Positions 51,834-60,684 of a DNA stretch of 64,000 nucleotides are shown here, in pieces. The stretch is taken from contig JAEWCL010000006.1 in assembly GCA_023390655.1 (NCBI GenBank), positions 62,001 to 126,000 on the forward strand. Direction: 5' to 3'. The DNA is from Bacillota bacterium. Its GTDB lineage: Bacteria; Bacillota; Clostridia; Christensenellales; CAG-138. Position 1 is the stretch's first letter. The number at the start of each line of letters is the position of its first letter. Made by a program: the position numbers and the translations under genes. Below the pieces are notes generated by a model. It was not told the origin of the DNA. It saw nothing but the letters and a program-made list of their open reading frames with translations, and did not search any database.

Positions 51834-52493
51834 TTATATGAGCAAACCCACGCGCTCGTTGAGGAATTTTAAAAACGAATGCCGTGCGAACGGTTCATGG
51901 TAGAACCGCCTGCACCAATCGTCAAGCTCGCCTGAAGTGATGCGGAAGTCCTCCTCAAACACATCCTCCGCCCAGACGGCGTCCTTGATGGATTGCGCCA
52001 CCTCGTAGGTGCTGCGGAATATCCGCACATACAACGCTGTATGTGCGGCGGAAAAGGCATCCGAAAGCCGCTCCGAAAACGTACCGAGCGCGTGCGTGAG
52101 CGCAATGCGGCTCAGTTCCCACATGGCATCAAGTTCGTTTAAAAAAGCGCGCATGGCGTCCTTCTGCGGCGCATCGCTTTCCGCTATCCAGTCGAGCAGT
52201 TCGGCAGTTGGGAGTACCGGCGTATACAGTTGCCCGGCTTCCGGATGCAGCATGCTATAGAAGGCCGTGGGCAGGAAGACATACTGCAAAAAGCCCAGCA
52301 GTGCGTATACATCCGGATAGCCCGCCCAGTTGACGTCAAATATGCCGCGCGCCGGGGCCTCGATCGCCGTATTGACAAACAGAGGGTACGTTGCGCCCGC
52401 GGTGGGCTGGAACAGGCTCTGCCACACATCCTTGTGCGCAAGATACCCTTCCCAGCAGGTATGTCCGTTGTAGGCTGCTGCGGCCGGTTTCAT
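51834..52493 (-). CDS. Uncharacterised protein downstream of rpsD
   Basis: A 219-residue soluble protein I do not recognise. It is rich in aromatic residues (HTCWEGYLAHKDVWQ; WAGYPDVYALLGFLQYVF; DWCRRFYHEPFARH) and mostly helical. It starts 6 bases after the rpsD stop and has no good ribosome site of its own, so it may be coupled to rpsD translation. Codon use is native. It could be a ribosome- or translation-linked factor, but nothing in the sequence proves this. Confidence 0.7.
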   Translation of the reverse strand: MKPAAAAYNGHTCWEGYLAHKDVWQSLFQPTAGATYPLFVNTAIEAPARGIFDVNWAGYPDVYALLGFLQYVFLPTAFYSMLHPEAGQLYTPVLPTAELLDWIAESDAPQKDAMRAFLNELDAMWELSRIALTHALGTFSERLSDAFSAAHTALYVRIFRSTYEVAQSIKDAVWAEDVFEEDFRITSGELDDWCRRFYHEPFARHSFLKFLNERVGLLI

Positions 52494-52499
52494 GCGCCG

Positions 52500-53093
52500 T
52501 TACCGCGAGTAAAACTCGATGACCATGCTGTCGTTGACTTCAATGGGAATCTCCTCGCGCAGCGGCAGGCGCAGAAGCTTCCCCGCAAATTCATCGCGCT
52601 GTTTTTCAATGTACGGCACACTGAACGCCTGCATGTCCAAAAAGTAAGCGTTCAGGTGCGCGTTTGCGCGCGTCTTTTCCTTGAGGGAAATCGTATCGCC
52701 CACCTTGACCTGGTAGGAGGGGATGGTGATCTTCTGCCCGTTCACGTGGATATGGCCGTGCGTGACGAGCTGGCGGGCCTGCCGGATGGAGCTGCCGATG
52801 CCGATGCGGTAGACCATGTTATCCAGCCTGCACTCAAGGATGCTCATCAAAATATCGCCCGTCTTGCCCTTCTTGCTCACGGCCGCCGCAAAATAGCGCC
52901 GCAGCTGCTTTTCAAGGATGCCGTAATAGCCCTTGATCTTCTGCTTTTCCGTGAGCTGCGCGCCGTATTCGGAAACCTTTCTGCGCTTTGCAAACGCGGG
53001 CGCGTTTGCACGCTTCATCGCCTTGGGGTGCCCGTACACGTTCACGCCGAGCCTGCGGCATTCCTTAAAACGCGGGCCTCTCTTTGTTGCCAT
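52500..53093 (-). CDS. rpsD: 30S ribosomal protein uS4
   Basis: A 197-residue primary 16S-rRNA-binding protein. It has the N-terminal GPRFKECRRLG, the S4 RNA-binding domain (about 90-160; SSIRQARQLVTHGHIHVNGQ) and the C-terminal core. It lacks the N-terminal zinc cysteine cluster of the C+ form. It is a stand-alone gene, not in the alpha operon, as in Bacillus, where it represses itself through its leader. The leader here has two palindromes. GGAGGAAC precedes the ATG. Confidence 0.95.
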   Translation of the reverse strand: MATKRGPRFKECRRLGVNVYGHPKAMKRANAPAFAKRRKVSEYGAQLTEKQKIKGYYGILEKQLRRYFAAAVSKKGKTGDILMSILECRLDNMVYRIGIGSSIRQARQLVTHGHIHVNGQKITIPSYQVKVGDTISLKEKTRANAHLNAYFLDMQAFSVPYIEKQRDEFAGKLLRLPLREEIPIEVNDSMVIEFYSR

Positions 53094-53109
53094 GGAAGTT
53101 CCTCCTTAT

Positions 53110-53161
53110 GGTTAGCTATAACTAACCTAATTGCACAAATAACGGTTAGATTACTCTAACC
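53110..53161 (-). promoter_or_regulatory. Twin GGTTAG palindromes in the rpsD leader
   Basis: Two copies of GGTTAG-N6-CTAACC (53110-53127 and 53144-53161) lie 34 bp apart, centre to centre, at the very start of the rpsD transcript. As RNA each would form a short hairpin; as DNA they could bind a dimeric regulator on the same face. Both readings are possible. The ribosome site lies just beyond the second one. Confidence 0.7.
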
Positions 53162-53168
53162 AAAAGAT

Positions 53169-53197
53169 ACGATACCATTCCACTATGGATTTGTCAA
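53169..53197 (-). promoter_or_regulatory. rpsD promoter
   Basis: Minus-strand TTGACA (plus 53192-53197), 17-base spacer, TATCGT (53169-53174). Start near 53162, at the edge of the first palindrome. Confidence 0.8.
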
Positions 53198-53249
53198 GAA
53201 AAACAGCGATACGACTGTCCTGAAATGGGACTGAAACCGTAATGCTCAG

Positions 53250-54071
53250 CTAACAAAGCGGTACGGGTACAAAGCCTTTTTTGCGTACAAGCTCCATCGT
53301 TTCCCGGAAGCCCATGTCGTAGAGCATGGCGGAAACAACGTCAAACTGTGCGTCGATCGTTTCGACGGCGTGCGAATCCGATGAGATGATGATAGGTGCT
53401 TTTAATTCCAGCAAGCGCTTTAATAGAAATACGGCGGGATAGGGGTCTTTCAAATAACCGCGGGAGATTGCGCCTGTGTTGACCTCGAATATCTTTCCGG
53501 TCTTTGCGATTGTATCGAGCGCGTCGAGCGCGATGCGGCGGTAGGCGGGGCTGTCCGGGTCAAAAAAGCGGTTGCCGCCGTTGAGCTTCTGGATCAGGTC
53601 AAAATGGCCGACGATATCGACCCGCTGAGTCGTCGTATAGGAAACAAGCAGGTCATAGTACGCCTGCGCCATGTGAAGGACGCTTCCGCCATAGCCTTCG
53701 TCAATACAAGCCTGCAAGTGCGCCGGGGTGTTATCCACAGTATGGTACTTGCCCTGTGCATACAGGTTGTGCACGGAGCCGATGACGTAATCATATCCGT
53801 CCGTGGGTTGGGGCATCAGGCCATCGTTTTCAAGGCCGAGAAAGATATCGATCACGCCCGCGTATTCCTGCTGCAGCCGCCGGACTTCCGCCCGGTAGGC
53901 AAGCGTACCGGTGGGCGACATGCAGCATCCGGGATCAAACGGGAGGTACGCGTGGCCGGAAAAGCCGATGGAACGGAACCCCTTGGCGATCGCGGCCACC
54001 ACCATTTCCGAAAGGGAGTTGGTTCCGTCACAGTAGATGGAATGGGTATGCAGGTTGGAACGGATTGGCAT
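53250..54071 (-). CDS. hisJ: PHP-family histidinol phosphatase
   Basis: A 273-residue PHP-fold phosphatase, the expected next-to-last step of histidine synthesis (histidinol phosphate to histidinol). Metal motifs: NLHTHSIYCDG (about 5-15), GFSGHAYL, GSVHNLY, and SSDSHAVE near 215. It lies at the end of the his operon, 33 bases after hisIE, and no other histidinol phosphatase is in the cluster, since hisB is the dehydratase only. ATG 54071 has GGGGAG upstream; the in-frame TTG before it lacks a site. Confidence 0.85.
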   Translation of the reverse strand: MPIRSNLHTHSIYCDGTNSLSEMVVAAIAKGFRSIGFSGHAYLPFDPGCCMSPTGTLAYRAEVRRLQQEYAGVIDIFLGLENDGLMPQPTDGYDYVIGSVHNLYAQGKYHTVDNTPAHLQACIDEGYGGSVLHMAQAYYDLLVSYTTTQRVDIVGHFDLIQKLNGGNRFFDPDSPAYRRIALDALDTIAKTGKIFEVNTGAISRGYLKDPYPAVFLLKRLLELKAPIIISSDSHAVETIDAQFDVVSAMLYDMGFRETMELVRKKGFVPVPLC

Positions 54072-54104
54072 AGCTGTTCTCCCCAATAACGCAGGAGGAC
54101 AAGG

Positions 54105-54761
54105 TTATTGCATGGTCTCCTGCTTCGTTTTATGATCCACCACATGCCTGCTCTGGAGCTCTTTTTTCACCTCGTCAGGGGAAATCCCCATTTCGCACAG
54201 CAGCACGAGCATATGGTAGGCAAGGTCGGCCGCTTCATACACGGTCTCCTCGCGGCTGTTTTTCATCGCGCCGATGACGACCTCCGTGCATTCCTCGCCG
54301 ACCTTCTTTAAAATCTTCTCTTTTCCCTTTTCAAACAGGTACGTGGTGTAGGAACCCTGCGGCATGGCCCGTTTGCGCTCCTGAATCAGCGTATACAGGG
54401 AATCGAATGAAAACTTCTCCGGCTTGTTCCCGTCATAAAGGGTATTGAAAAAGCAGCTGTCCTCCCCCGTATGGCAGGCGGGGCCGTCCCGCAATACTTC
54501 CACCACCAGCGCGTCGAGGTCGCAATCCGCGTTGATGCGCACGATGTGCTGCACATTGCCGCTCGTTTCCCCCTTGCGCCAGAGCTTCTTTCTGGAACGG
54601 GAATAGAAGCAGGTGCGATTTTCGGTGAGGCTGATGCGCAGGCTTTCAGCGTTCATGTATGCAAGGGTGAGCACCTCGCCGGTTGTATAATCCTGCACGA
54701 TGGCAGGAATCAGACCATGTTCATCAAATTTCAGCTCCTTGAGCCATGTATCCAGTATCAT
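54105..54761 (-). CDS. hisIE: Bifunctional phosphoribosyl-AMP cyclohydrolase / phosphoribosyl-ATP diphosphatase
   Basis: A 218-residue fusion. Residues 1-115 are HisI (TLAYMNAESL, the metal-site RSRKKLWRKGETSGN and CDLDALVVEV, and CHTGEDSCFF), which opens the pyrimidine ring; residues about 120-205 are HisE (GSYTTYLFEKGKEKILKKVGEE and YEAADLAYHMLVLL), the pyrophosphohydrolase. Steps 2 and 3 of the pathway. The ATG directly follows the hisF stop. Confidence 0.95.
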   Translation of the reverse strand: MILDTWLKELKFDEHGLIPAIVQDYTTGEVLTLAYMNAESLRISLTENRTCFYSRSRKKLWRKGETSGNVQHIVRINADCDLDALVVEVLRDGPACHTGEDSCFFNTLYDGNKPEKFSFDSLYTLIQERKRAMPQGSYTTYLFEKGKEKILKKVGEECTEVVIGAMKNSREETVYEAADLAYHMLVLLCEMGISPDEVKKELQSRHVVDHKTKQETMQ

Positions 54762-55520
54762 TTATACCCTCATTTCCACGCCGTTACCGCGCAAATATGT
54801 TTTGAGCTCCCGGATGTTTACCTCCCGGAAATGGAAGATGGAGGCCGCAAGCCCCGCGTCCACGCCCGGTACGCTTTGAAACAGTTCGAGAAAATGCTCA
54901 CGGCTTCCGGCACCGCCGCTTGCGATGACGGGGATGCTGACCCGCGCGCAGATGGCGGAAAGAAGCTCCAGATCAAACCCGTTTTTAACGCCGTCCGTAT
55001 CGATGCTGTTGACAACAAGCTCGCCCGCGCCGTGATCCTGGCCGTATTTGGCCCATGTGAGCGCGTCCATGCCGGTGTCCTCGCGCCCGCCCTTTTGGAA
55101 GATATGAAACGCGCCGCCTACGCGCTTGACGTCCATGGACAATACAACGCATTGGTCGCCGTACTTTTTTGCGGCCTCGCCGATGAGCGCCGGGTTCCTG
55201 ATCGCGCCCGTGTTGACGCTGACCTTGTCCGCGCCGCATTTTAGCACGCGGTCAAAATCCTCCACCGTGTTGATGCTGCCGCCGACCGTGAGCGGAATGA
55301 AGATTTCCTTCGCGGTGCGCGAGAGCACATCGGTAAACAGCCCGCGCTCCTCAACGCTTGCGGTAATGTCGTAAAACACCAGCTCGTCCGCGCCGCTATC
55401 GTTATAAAAGCGGGCAAGCGCCACCGGATCCTCCACGTCCTGTATGCCTGTAAAATTGACGCCCTTCACCACGCGCCCCGCACGCACATCGAGGCAGGGG
55501 ATGATCCGCTTTGTAATCAT
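54762..55520 (-). CDS. hisF: Imidazole glycerol phosphate synthase, cyclase subunit
   Basis: A 252-residue TIM barrel. IPCLDVRAGRVVKG with its catalytic Asp11, LVFYDITAS, and the second Asp in NSIDTDGVKNGFDL (about 130) are intact. It uses ammonia from HisH to close the imidazole ring. Start overlaps the hisA stop by ATGA. Confidence 0.96.
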   Translation of the reverse strand: MITKRIIPCLDVRAGRVVKGVNFTGIQDVEDPVALARFYNDSGADELVFYDITASVEERGLFTDVLSRTAKEIFIPLTVGGSINTVEDFDRVLKCGADKVSVNTGAIRNPALIGEAAKKYGDQCVVLSMDVKRVGGAFHIFQKGGREDTGMDALTWAKYGQDHGAGELVVNSIDTDGVKNGFDLELLSAICARVSIPVIASGGAGSREHFLELFQSVPGVDAGLAASIFHFREVNIRELKTYLRGNGVEMRV

Positions 55521-56242
55521 ACCGTTTCTCCCCTTGCGATGCGGATGGCCCGCGCAAGATCAAGCTTATCGACATAGAGCGCCTTGCCTAAGATTGCGCC
55601 GTAGGTGCCCATGTCGCGGAGCGCTGCGAGCTCATGCTCAAAGCTGATGCCGCCGGAGGCTACGATGTTGAGCCCGCTCAATTCCCGCAGCCTGCGGTAG
55701 GCATCAAGATTCGTGCCGCTCAAAGCGCCGTCCTTTGCGATATCGGTATAGATCACGGTGGAAACGCCCGCGTCGCGCAGGCGTTCGCAAAAGCTGAAGG
55801 AGTCGAGCCCCGTGTTTTCAAGCCACCCGGAAACGGCCACATAGCCGTCCCGCGCGTCGACGCCTACGGCGATTTGATCGCCGTAGAGCCGCACCATGCT
55901 CTCTACAAACGGGAAGCTCCTCACCGCGATGGTACCAAGGATCACACGACCGACGCCAAGCGCAAGATAGTCCGCAATGCGCGCCTCGTCCCGGATACCG
56001 CCGCCCACCTCTACAAACAGGCCCTTTAGCGCGGCGATTTCGCGGATGCTGTCAAAATTAACGGCGGCGCCTTCCTTTGCGCCGTCCAGGTCCACAACGT
56101 GCAGGTTTGTGGCGCCCTGCTCCATAAATTGTCTTGCGGTGCGCACGGGATCGTTGCCGTACACCTGCATATCGTCATAATCGCCCTGATGCAGACGCAC
56201 CACCTGGCCGCCCCGGATATCGATCGCCGGAAAAAGCTCCAT
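55517..56242 (-). CDS. hisA: Phosphoribosylformimino-5-aminoimidazole carboxamide ribotide isomerase
   Basis: A 241-residue TIM barrel paralogous to HisF. Catalytic Asp in AIDIRGGQVVRL (about 8) and YTDIAKDGALSG (about 130) are present. Fourth pathway step. It lies three bases after hisH and overlaps hisF by ATGA. Confidence 0.96.
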   Translation of the reverse strand: MELFPAIDIRGGQVVRLHQGDYDDMQVYGNDPVRTARQFMEQGATNLHVVDLDGAKEGAAVNFDSIREIAALKGLFVEVGGGIRDEARIADYLALGVGRVILGTIAVRSFPFVESMVRLYGDQIAVGVDARDGYVAVSGWLENTGLDSFSFCERLRDAGVSTVIYTDIAKDGALSGTNLDAYRRLRELSGLNIVASGGISFEHELAALRDMGTYGAILGKALYVDKLDLARAIRIARGETV

Positions 56243-56245
56243 ACT

Positions 56246-56857
56246 CTAAACCTCACAAAAAGTTTTTAACAGCGCCAGGCCGACGTTCCCGCTTTTTTCA
56301 GGGTGGAACTGCGTGCCGTAAACGTTGCCTCTGTGTACGATGCCCGGCACAAACACGCCGTATTCGGAACCTGCGATAAGGCTATCCTCACAGCCCTTTG
56401 CATAGAAGGAATGCACGTAATAGACGTAATCCCCTTCCCGAATGTTTGTCAGGAACGGATCGTCAGGCTTTACATACCGCAGGCTGTTCCAGCCGATGTG
56501 CGGCACCTTGAGGGTTTTCGGAATGTCCGGTGTGAGCGGATAGATGCCGCCGCCAAGGTAGCCCAGGCCTGTGTGCTCGCCATACTCATACCCGCGTTCA
56601 AAGAGAAGCTGCATGCCAAGGCAGATGCCCAAAAGAGGCTTGCCCGCCTGCACCTGCTGATCGATCACCGGGATAAGCGCCTGCGTTTTGAGTTTTTCCA
56701 TCGCGTCGCCAAACGCGCCCACACCGGGCAAAATCACGCGCTCCGCCGCGCCGATCTCGGCCGGGTCGCGCGTGACGGTGGACGCAATGCCCAGGTGTGC
56801 AAGCGACCCGCTCAATGAAAACAGGTTGCCCAGACCGTAGTCGATGATGGCGATCAT
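56246..56857 (-). CDS. hisH: Imidazole glycerol phosphate synthase, glutaminase subunit
   Basis: A 203-residue class I glutamine amidotransferase. The nucleophile Cys in GICLGMQLLFE (about 79) and the triad His-x-Glu in GTQFHPEKSG (about 183-187) are present. It feeds ammonia to HisF. AGGAGGAG-type site before the ATG. The mosaic repeat separates it from hisB. Confidence 0.95.
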   Translation of the reverse strand: MIAIIDYGLGNLFSLSGSLAHLGIASTVTRDPAEIGAAERVILPGVGAFGDAMEKLKTQALIPVIDQQVQAGKPLLGICLGMQLLFERGYEYGEHTGLGYLGGGIYPLTPDIPKTLKVPHIGWNSLRYVKPDDPFLTNIREGDYVYYVHSFYAKGCEDSLIAGSEYGVFVPGIVHRGNVYGTQFHPEKSGNVGLALLKTFCEV

Positions 56858-56877
56858 GTGTATCTCCTCCTAGAATA

Positions 56878-57005
56878 GTGGGGACGCTGTCCCCACGCCC
56901 CTGCCTTAAGGGACACGTTCCTTGGGAATCCCTTTATCGGGTGTTTGTGGAAATGGGTTCTTAGGGCCGTTACGGCCCCAAGCGGGTGTTTGGGGGACGT
57001 AGCCA
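56878..57005. repeat. Mosaic intergenic repeat, copy 4 (inverted), inside the his operon
   Basis: Read on the minus strand this is module 1 (about 56950-57000; CACCCGCTTGGGGCC and the GGCCGTAACGGCC palindrome) then module 2 (about 56883-56935; GGGATTCCCAAGGAACG, TGTCCCTT, GGGGACAGCGTCCCC). The order and bases follow copy 2 at 24451-24592 in inverted orientation. It lies in the 250-base gap between hisB and hisH, in the middle of an otherwise packed operon. Confidence 0.75.
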
Positions 57006-57107
57006 AGCGCCGCCTGTGGCGGAAGAAAGCGCGGCGTAGTCCCAGTGAGAAAGAAGCACAAATGTGCGACTATTGCGAACTGTGGGACCGGCGCCCTCAA
57101 CGTCTTC

Positions 57108-57698
57108 TTACTCCAGCATCCCCTTCGTAGACGGTACCTCATCCGCGTGCGCCGCGTCGATGGCGACGGCCTGTTTTAAAGCCCGGCCAAGCCCCTTAAA
57201 CGCGGCTTCTATGATATGGTGGGAGTTTGTGCCCGCAAGCTGTCTGACATGCAGCGTCAGGCCCATGCTGCGGCAAAAGCCTAATAGGAATTCCTCCACC
57301 AGCTCCGTATCGAATGTCCCGACCTTCTGGGTGGGGATCGTCAACCCGTAGCTTAGGTGCGCGCGCCCGCTGATATCGAGCGCCGTGAGGACGAGCGCCT
57401 CATCCATTGGTAAGAGGAAGCTTCCATAGCGGGTGATGCCGCGCTTGTCGCCGAGGGCTTCGCGGAAGGCCGCGCCAAGGCAGATGCCAACGTCCTCCAC
57501 GGTGTGGTGGCCGTCCACCATCAAATCCCCCTTGCAGGAAAGGGTAAGGTCAAAGCTGCCGTGGCGGGAGAACAGGGTGAGCATATGGTCAAGAAACCCG
57601 ACGCCCGTCGCAAGCTCGCTGTTGCCCATGCCGTCGAGGTTGAGACTTAGGGTGATGTCCGTTTCCGCCGTTTTGCGGGTGAGCGCGGCTGTTCTCAT
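57108..57698 (-). CDS. hisB: Imidazoleglycerol-phosphate dehydratase
   Basis: A 196-residue metal-dependent dehydratase. The two manganese motifs are DGHHTVED (about 62-69) and SHHIIEAAFKGLGRAL (about 157), with GVGFLDHMLTLF between. It is the single-domain form without the phosphatase, so HisJ supplies that step. ATG 57698 has GGAGGGAA upstream and overlaps the hisC stop. Confidence 0.96.
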   Translation of the reverse strand: MRTAALTRKTAETDITLSLNLDGMGNSELATGVGFLDHMLTLFSRHGSFDLTLSCKGDLMVDGHHTVEDVGICLGAAFREALGDKRGITRYGSFLLPMDEALVLTALDISGRAHLSYGLTIPTQKVGTFDTELVEEFLLGFCRSMGLTLHVRQLAGTNSHHIIEAAFKGLGRALKQAVAIDAAHADEVPSTKGMLE

Positions 57699-58762
57699 GT
57701 GTGTTCCCTCCAAAGCTCGTCGGTTGCCGATAAAAGCCGTTCCATCTGTTCTCTTGTGCCGATGCTGATGCGCACATAGTCCCTGATGCGCGGCTCCTGA
57801 AAATGCCGTACCAGCACGCCTTTATCCTTAAGTCCCTGGTAATAGGCTTCGCCGCTCATGCGCTCCGGCCTTGCGAACACAAAATTCGCCTGCGAGGGCA
57901 GGACGGAAAAGCCGCGCTTTTCAAGCTCTTTTATGGTATGGGCACGCGTTTCCTGTATGGCTTCGGTGCAGGCTGCAAAGTATTTTGTATCCAAAATGGC
58001 GGCCTCGGCGGCGAGAAGGGAAAGGCGGTTGACATTGTAGGGGTTGAAGGAAAACTTCATACTGTTGAGATCGCTGATAAGCGCCTCGTTCGCAATTGCA
58101 AAGCCGATGCGCGCGCCCGCGAGCGAGCGGGATTTTGACATGGTTTGGATCACCACAAGGTTTTCATAGGCGTGTATCAGCTTTACGGCGCTTTCTGCGC
58201 CAAAGTCCACATACGCCTCATCCACCACCACCACATGCTCCGGATTGGCTTTTAATACGCGCTCGATCTCTTTAAGGCCGATTGCCTGCCCGGTGGGGGC
58301 ATTGGGGTTTGCAAGGAACACGGTGCCGCCCGCGGGACAATAATCGGAAGGATAAAGGCAGAGCGCGTCGTCGAGCGGCACGATGATGGACGGCACGCCA
58401 TAGAGGCGCGCGAACACCTTGTAAAAGCCATAGGTAATATCGGCGTAGCAGGCGGGGGTGTCCGCATCGCAGAACGCCTGAAAGCAGAAGGCCAGAAGCT
58501 CGTCCGAGCCGTTGCCGAAGAGCACTTCCCGCTCGGTCACACCATAGTATGCAGCGATTGCGGCTGCAGCGCGCCGCGTATCCGGGTCGGGGTAGAGATT
58601 GAGCCGCTCCGCTTCCGTGCGCGAGAGGACATCCAGCACCCTAGGTGAGGGCGGGAAGGGGCTTTCATTGGTGTTGAGTTTTACATAGTCCCGGTTCTGC
58701 GGCTGTTCGCCCGGCACATAGGGCCGCATGTCCGCAAAGCGGGCGCTTAAATACCTGCTCAT
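57695..58762 (-). CDS. hisC: Histidinol-phosphate aminotransferase
   Basis: A 355-residue PLP enzyme of fold type I. It has YVPGEQPQ, LNTNESPFPPSP, the Asn-Pro loop FLANPNAPTGQ, DEAYVDFG, and the PLP Lys in MSKSRSLAGARIGFA (about 215). It starts four bases after hisD and overlaps the start of hisB. Confidence 0.96.
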   Translation of the reverse strand: MSRYLSARFADMRPYVPGEQPQNRDYVKLNTNESPFPPSPRVLDVLSRTEAERLNLYPDPDTRRAAAAIAAYYGVTEREVLFGNGSDELLAFCFQAFCDADTPACYADITYGFYKVFARLYGVPSIIVPLDDALCLYPSDYCPAGGTVFLANPNAPTGQAIGLKEIERVLKANPEHVVVVDEAYVDFGAESAVKLIHAYENLVVIQTMSKSRSLAGARIGFAIANEALISDLNSMKFSFNPYNVNRLSLLAAEAAILDTKYFAACTEAIQETRAHTIKELEKRGFSVLPSQANFVFARPERMSGEAYYQGLKDKGVLVRHFQEPRIRDYVRISIGTREQMERLLSATDELWREHT

Positions 58763-58765
58763 CTG

Positions 58766-60064
58766 CTAATCCTCGTCTTCCGTGTCCTCATCAAAATCAA
58801 AGCGGATGCTGATGCTTTTTGCGTGCGCGTCCAGCCCTTCGTTCTGGGCAAAGAACACTATCTGCTCCTGCACCTCGGAGAGCGCCTCCCGGGTGTAGTA
58901 GATAAAGGAAGATTTCTTGATGAAATCATCCACCGAAAGCGGGGAGGCAAACCGCGCCGTGCCGTTGGTGGGCAGCGTGTGGTTGGGGCCCGCAAAATAA
59001 TCGCCAAGGGCTTCGGGCGTGTAGTGGCCCAGGAAGATGCTGCCCGCGTGCCGGATCAGCGCAAGCAGCGCAAAGGGCTCCTCCACGCACAGCTCCAGGT
59101 GCTCGGGCGCAATGGCATTGCTCCACTCGGCGGCCTCCCTGAGGGAGGATACCACCACGATGCGCCCGTGATCCAGTATGGATTTTTCCGCGATGGTGCG
59201 GCGGGGCAAAAGGTACAGCTGCCGGGCGACCTCGCTCTGTACGGCAATCGCAACCTGCTCGTCGGTTGTAAGCAGTATGGCGGCTGCCATCGGATCATGC
59301 TCCGCCTGCGATAATAAATCCGCCGCCACAAAGAAGGGGTCGGCGCTTTCGTCGGCAATGATGAGAATTTCACTGGGGCCCGCGACCATGTCGATATCCA
59401 CAAGGCCGTAGACCTGCCGTTTCGCCGTCGCCACATACATGTTGCCTGGGCCGGTGATCTTGTCCACCTGCGGGATGGTTTCGGTTCCATAGGCAAGCGC
59501 CGCAATGGCCTGTGCGCCGCCAACCTTGTAGATTTGATCCACCCCCGCGATATGCGCCGCGGCGAGAATCTGGGGCGCGATGGAGCCGTCTGCAGACGGC
59601 GGCGTTACCATGATGATCTCCTTAACGCCCGCGATTTTTGCGGGGATGGCGTTCATCAGGACGGTGCTCGGATAGCTTGCGGTGCCGCCGGGGATATAGA
59701 GGCCCACCCGGTCAAGCGGCAGGATGCGCTGGCCAAGCAGCACGCCCTCCTTTTCGGTCATCACAAACCCTTCGCGCTTTTGCTTCTGGTGGAAGGCACG
59801 GATGTTTTCCGCAGCCTGCCGCATGGTAAACAACAGCCTGGAATCGGTCTTGGAAAGCGCTGCTTTCATTTCTAATTCCGATACGGCAAGGTCCGAAACC
59901 TCCGCGCGGTCAAACTGCCGGCAGTATTCCTTTAATGCGGCGTCCCCGTGTGCTTTCACGGTTGCAAGGATACGCTGCACCGTTTCTTCCACCTGGCCGT
60001 ATTCCGCGCCGTAGCGGGGCCGGAGCTCGCTTGGGATGATGTCCGAACTTCTAAAAAGCTTCAT
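58766..60064 (-). CDS. hisD: Histidinol dehydrogenase
   Basis: A 432-residue zinc enzyme for the last two oxidations to histidine. Segments VGLYIPGGTASYPSTVLMNAIPA, VGGAQAIAALAYGTE, ITGPGNMYV, AGPSEILIIADE (in pieces), the catalytic Glu-His in APEHLELC (about 325) and PTNGTARF near the end are all intact. It starts with an ATGA overlap on hisG and ends four bases before hisC. Confidence 0.97.
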   Translation of the reverse strand: MKLFRSSDIIPSELRPRYGAEYGQVEETVQRILATVKAHGDAALKEYCRQFDRAEVSDLAVSELEMKAALSKTDSRLLFTMRQAAENIRAFHQKQKREGFVMTEKEGVLLGQRILPLDRVGLYIPGGTASYPSTVLMNAIPAKIAGVKEIIMVTPPSADGSIAPQILAAAHIAGVDQIYKVGGAQAIAALAYGTETIPQVDKITGPGNMYVATAKRQVYGLVDIDMVAGPSEILIIADESADPFFVAADLLSQAEHDPMAAAILLTTDEQVAIAVQSEVARQLYLLPRRTIAEKSILDHGRIVVVSSLREAAEWSNAIAPEHLELCVEEPFALLALIRHAGSIFLGHYTPEALGDYFAGPNHTLPTNGTARFASPLSVDDFIKKSSFIYYTREALSEVQEQIVFFAQNEGLDAHAKSISIRFDFDEDTEDED

Positions 60065-60684
60065 GCATTTACCGCCTTTTTGAGCGCATCCACCATGCGC
60101 GTAATTTCCGCCTGCCGGAACTGGTAGCTGCGCTTGTTGGCAATCAGCCGCGCGCTGCTCTTTGCAATGTGTTCAAACACGCGGAGGTTGTTTTCCCGAA
60201 GCGTCGTGCCCGTTTCCACGATATCCACAATCACGTCGGAAAGACCTAACAGCGGCGCAAGCTCGATAGAGCCGTTGAGTTTGATGATCTCAATTTCACG
60301 GTCCCGCCCTTGGTAGTACTTGCGCGCCATATGCGGGTACTTGGTGGCAACGCGCACCACCGCGCCAAGATCGTCCGCATAGCCGTTGGGGGCCGCCACC
60401 GCAAGCTCACACTTGCCAAGGCCGAGGTCTAAAAGCTCATATACCTCCGGCTCGGTTTCTAAAAGCACATCCTTGCCGACCACGCCGATGTCCGCGGCGC
60501 CGCGCTCCACGTAGACGGCGACGTCAGAAGGCTTGATCAAAAGATAGCGCACGCCCGAGGCTTCATCCTCAAACACCAGCTTGCGGCTTTCATCGGATAA
60601 TTCCGCGCAGTCATAGCCAAGCGAAGAAAACAGCTTATAGACCCGGTCGCCCAGGCGTCCCTTGGGCAGGGCAATGTTGATCAT
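60061..60684 (-). CDS. hisG: ATP phosphoribosyltransferase, short form
   Basis: A 207-residue catalytic subunit for the first committed step. It has ALPKGRLG, GAADIGVVGKDVL, and the PRPP loop DVIVDIVETGTTLREN (about 152-167). As the short form it lacks the regulatory domain and needs HisZ, encoded directly upstream with an ATGA overlap. Confidence 0.96.
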   Translation of the reverse strand: MINIALPKGRLGDRVYKLFSSLGYDCAELSDESRKLVFEDEASGVRYLLIKPSDVAVYVERGAADIGVVGKDVLLETEPEVYELLDLGLGKCELAVAAPNGYADDLGAVVRVATKYPHMARKYYQGRDREIEIIKLNGSIELAPLLGLSDVIVDIVETGTTLRENNLRVFEHIAKSSARLIANKRSYQFRQAEITRMVDALKKAVNA

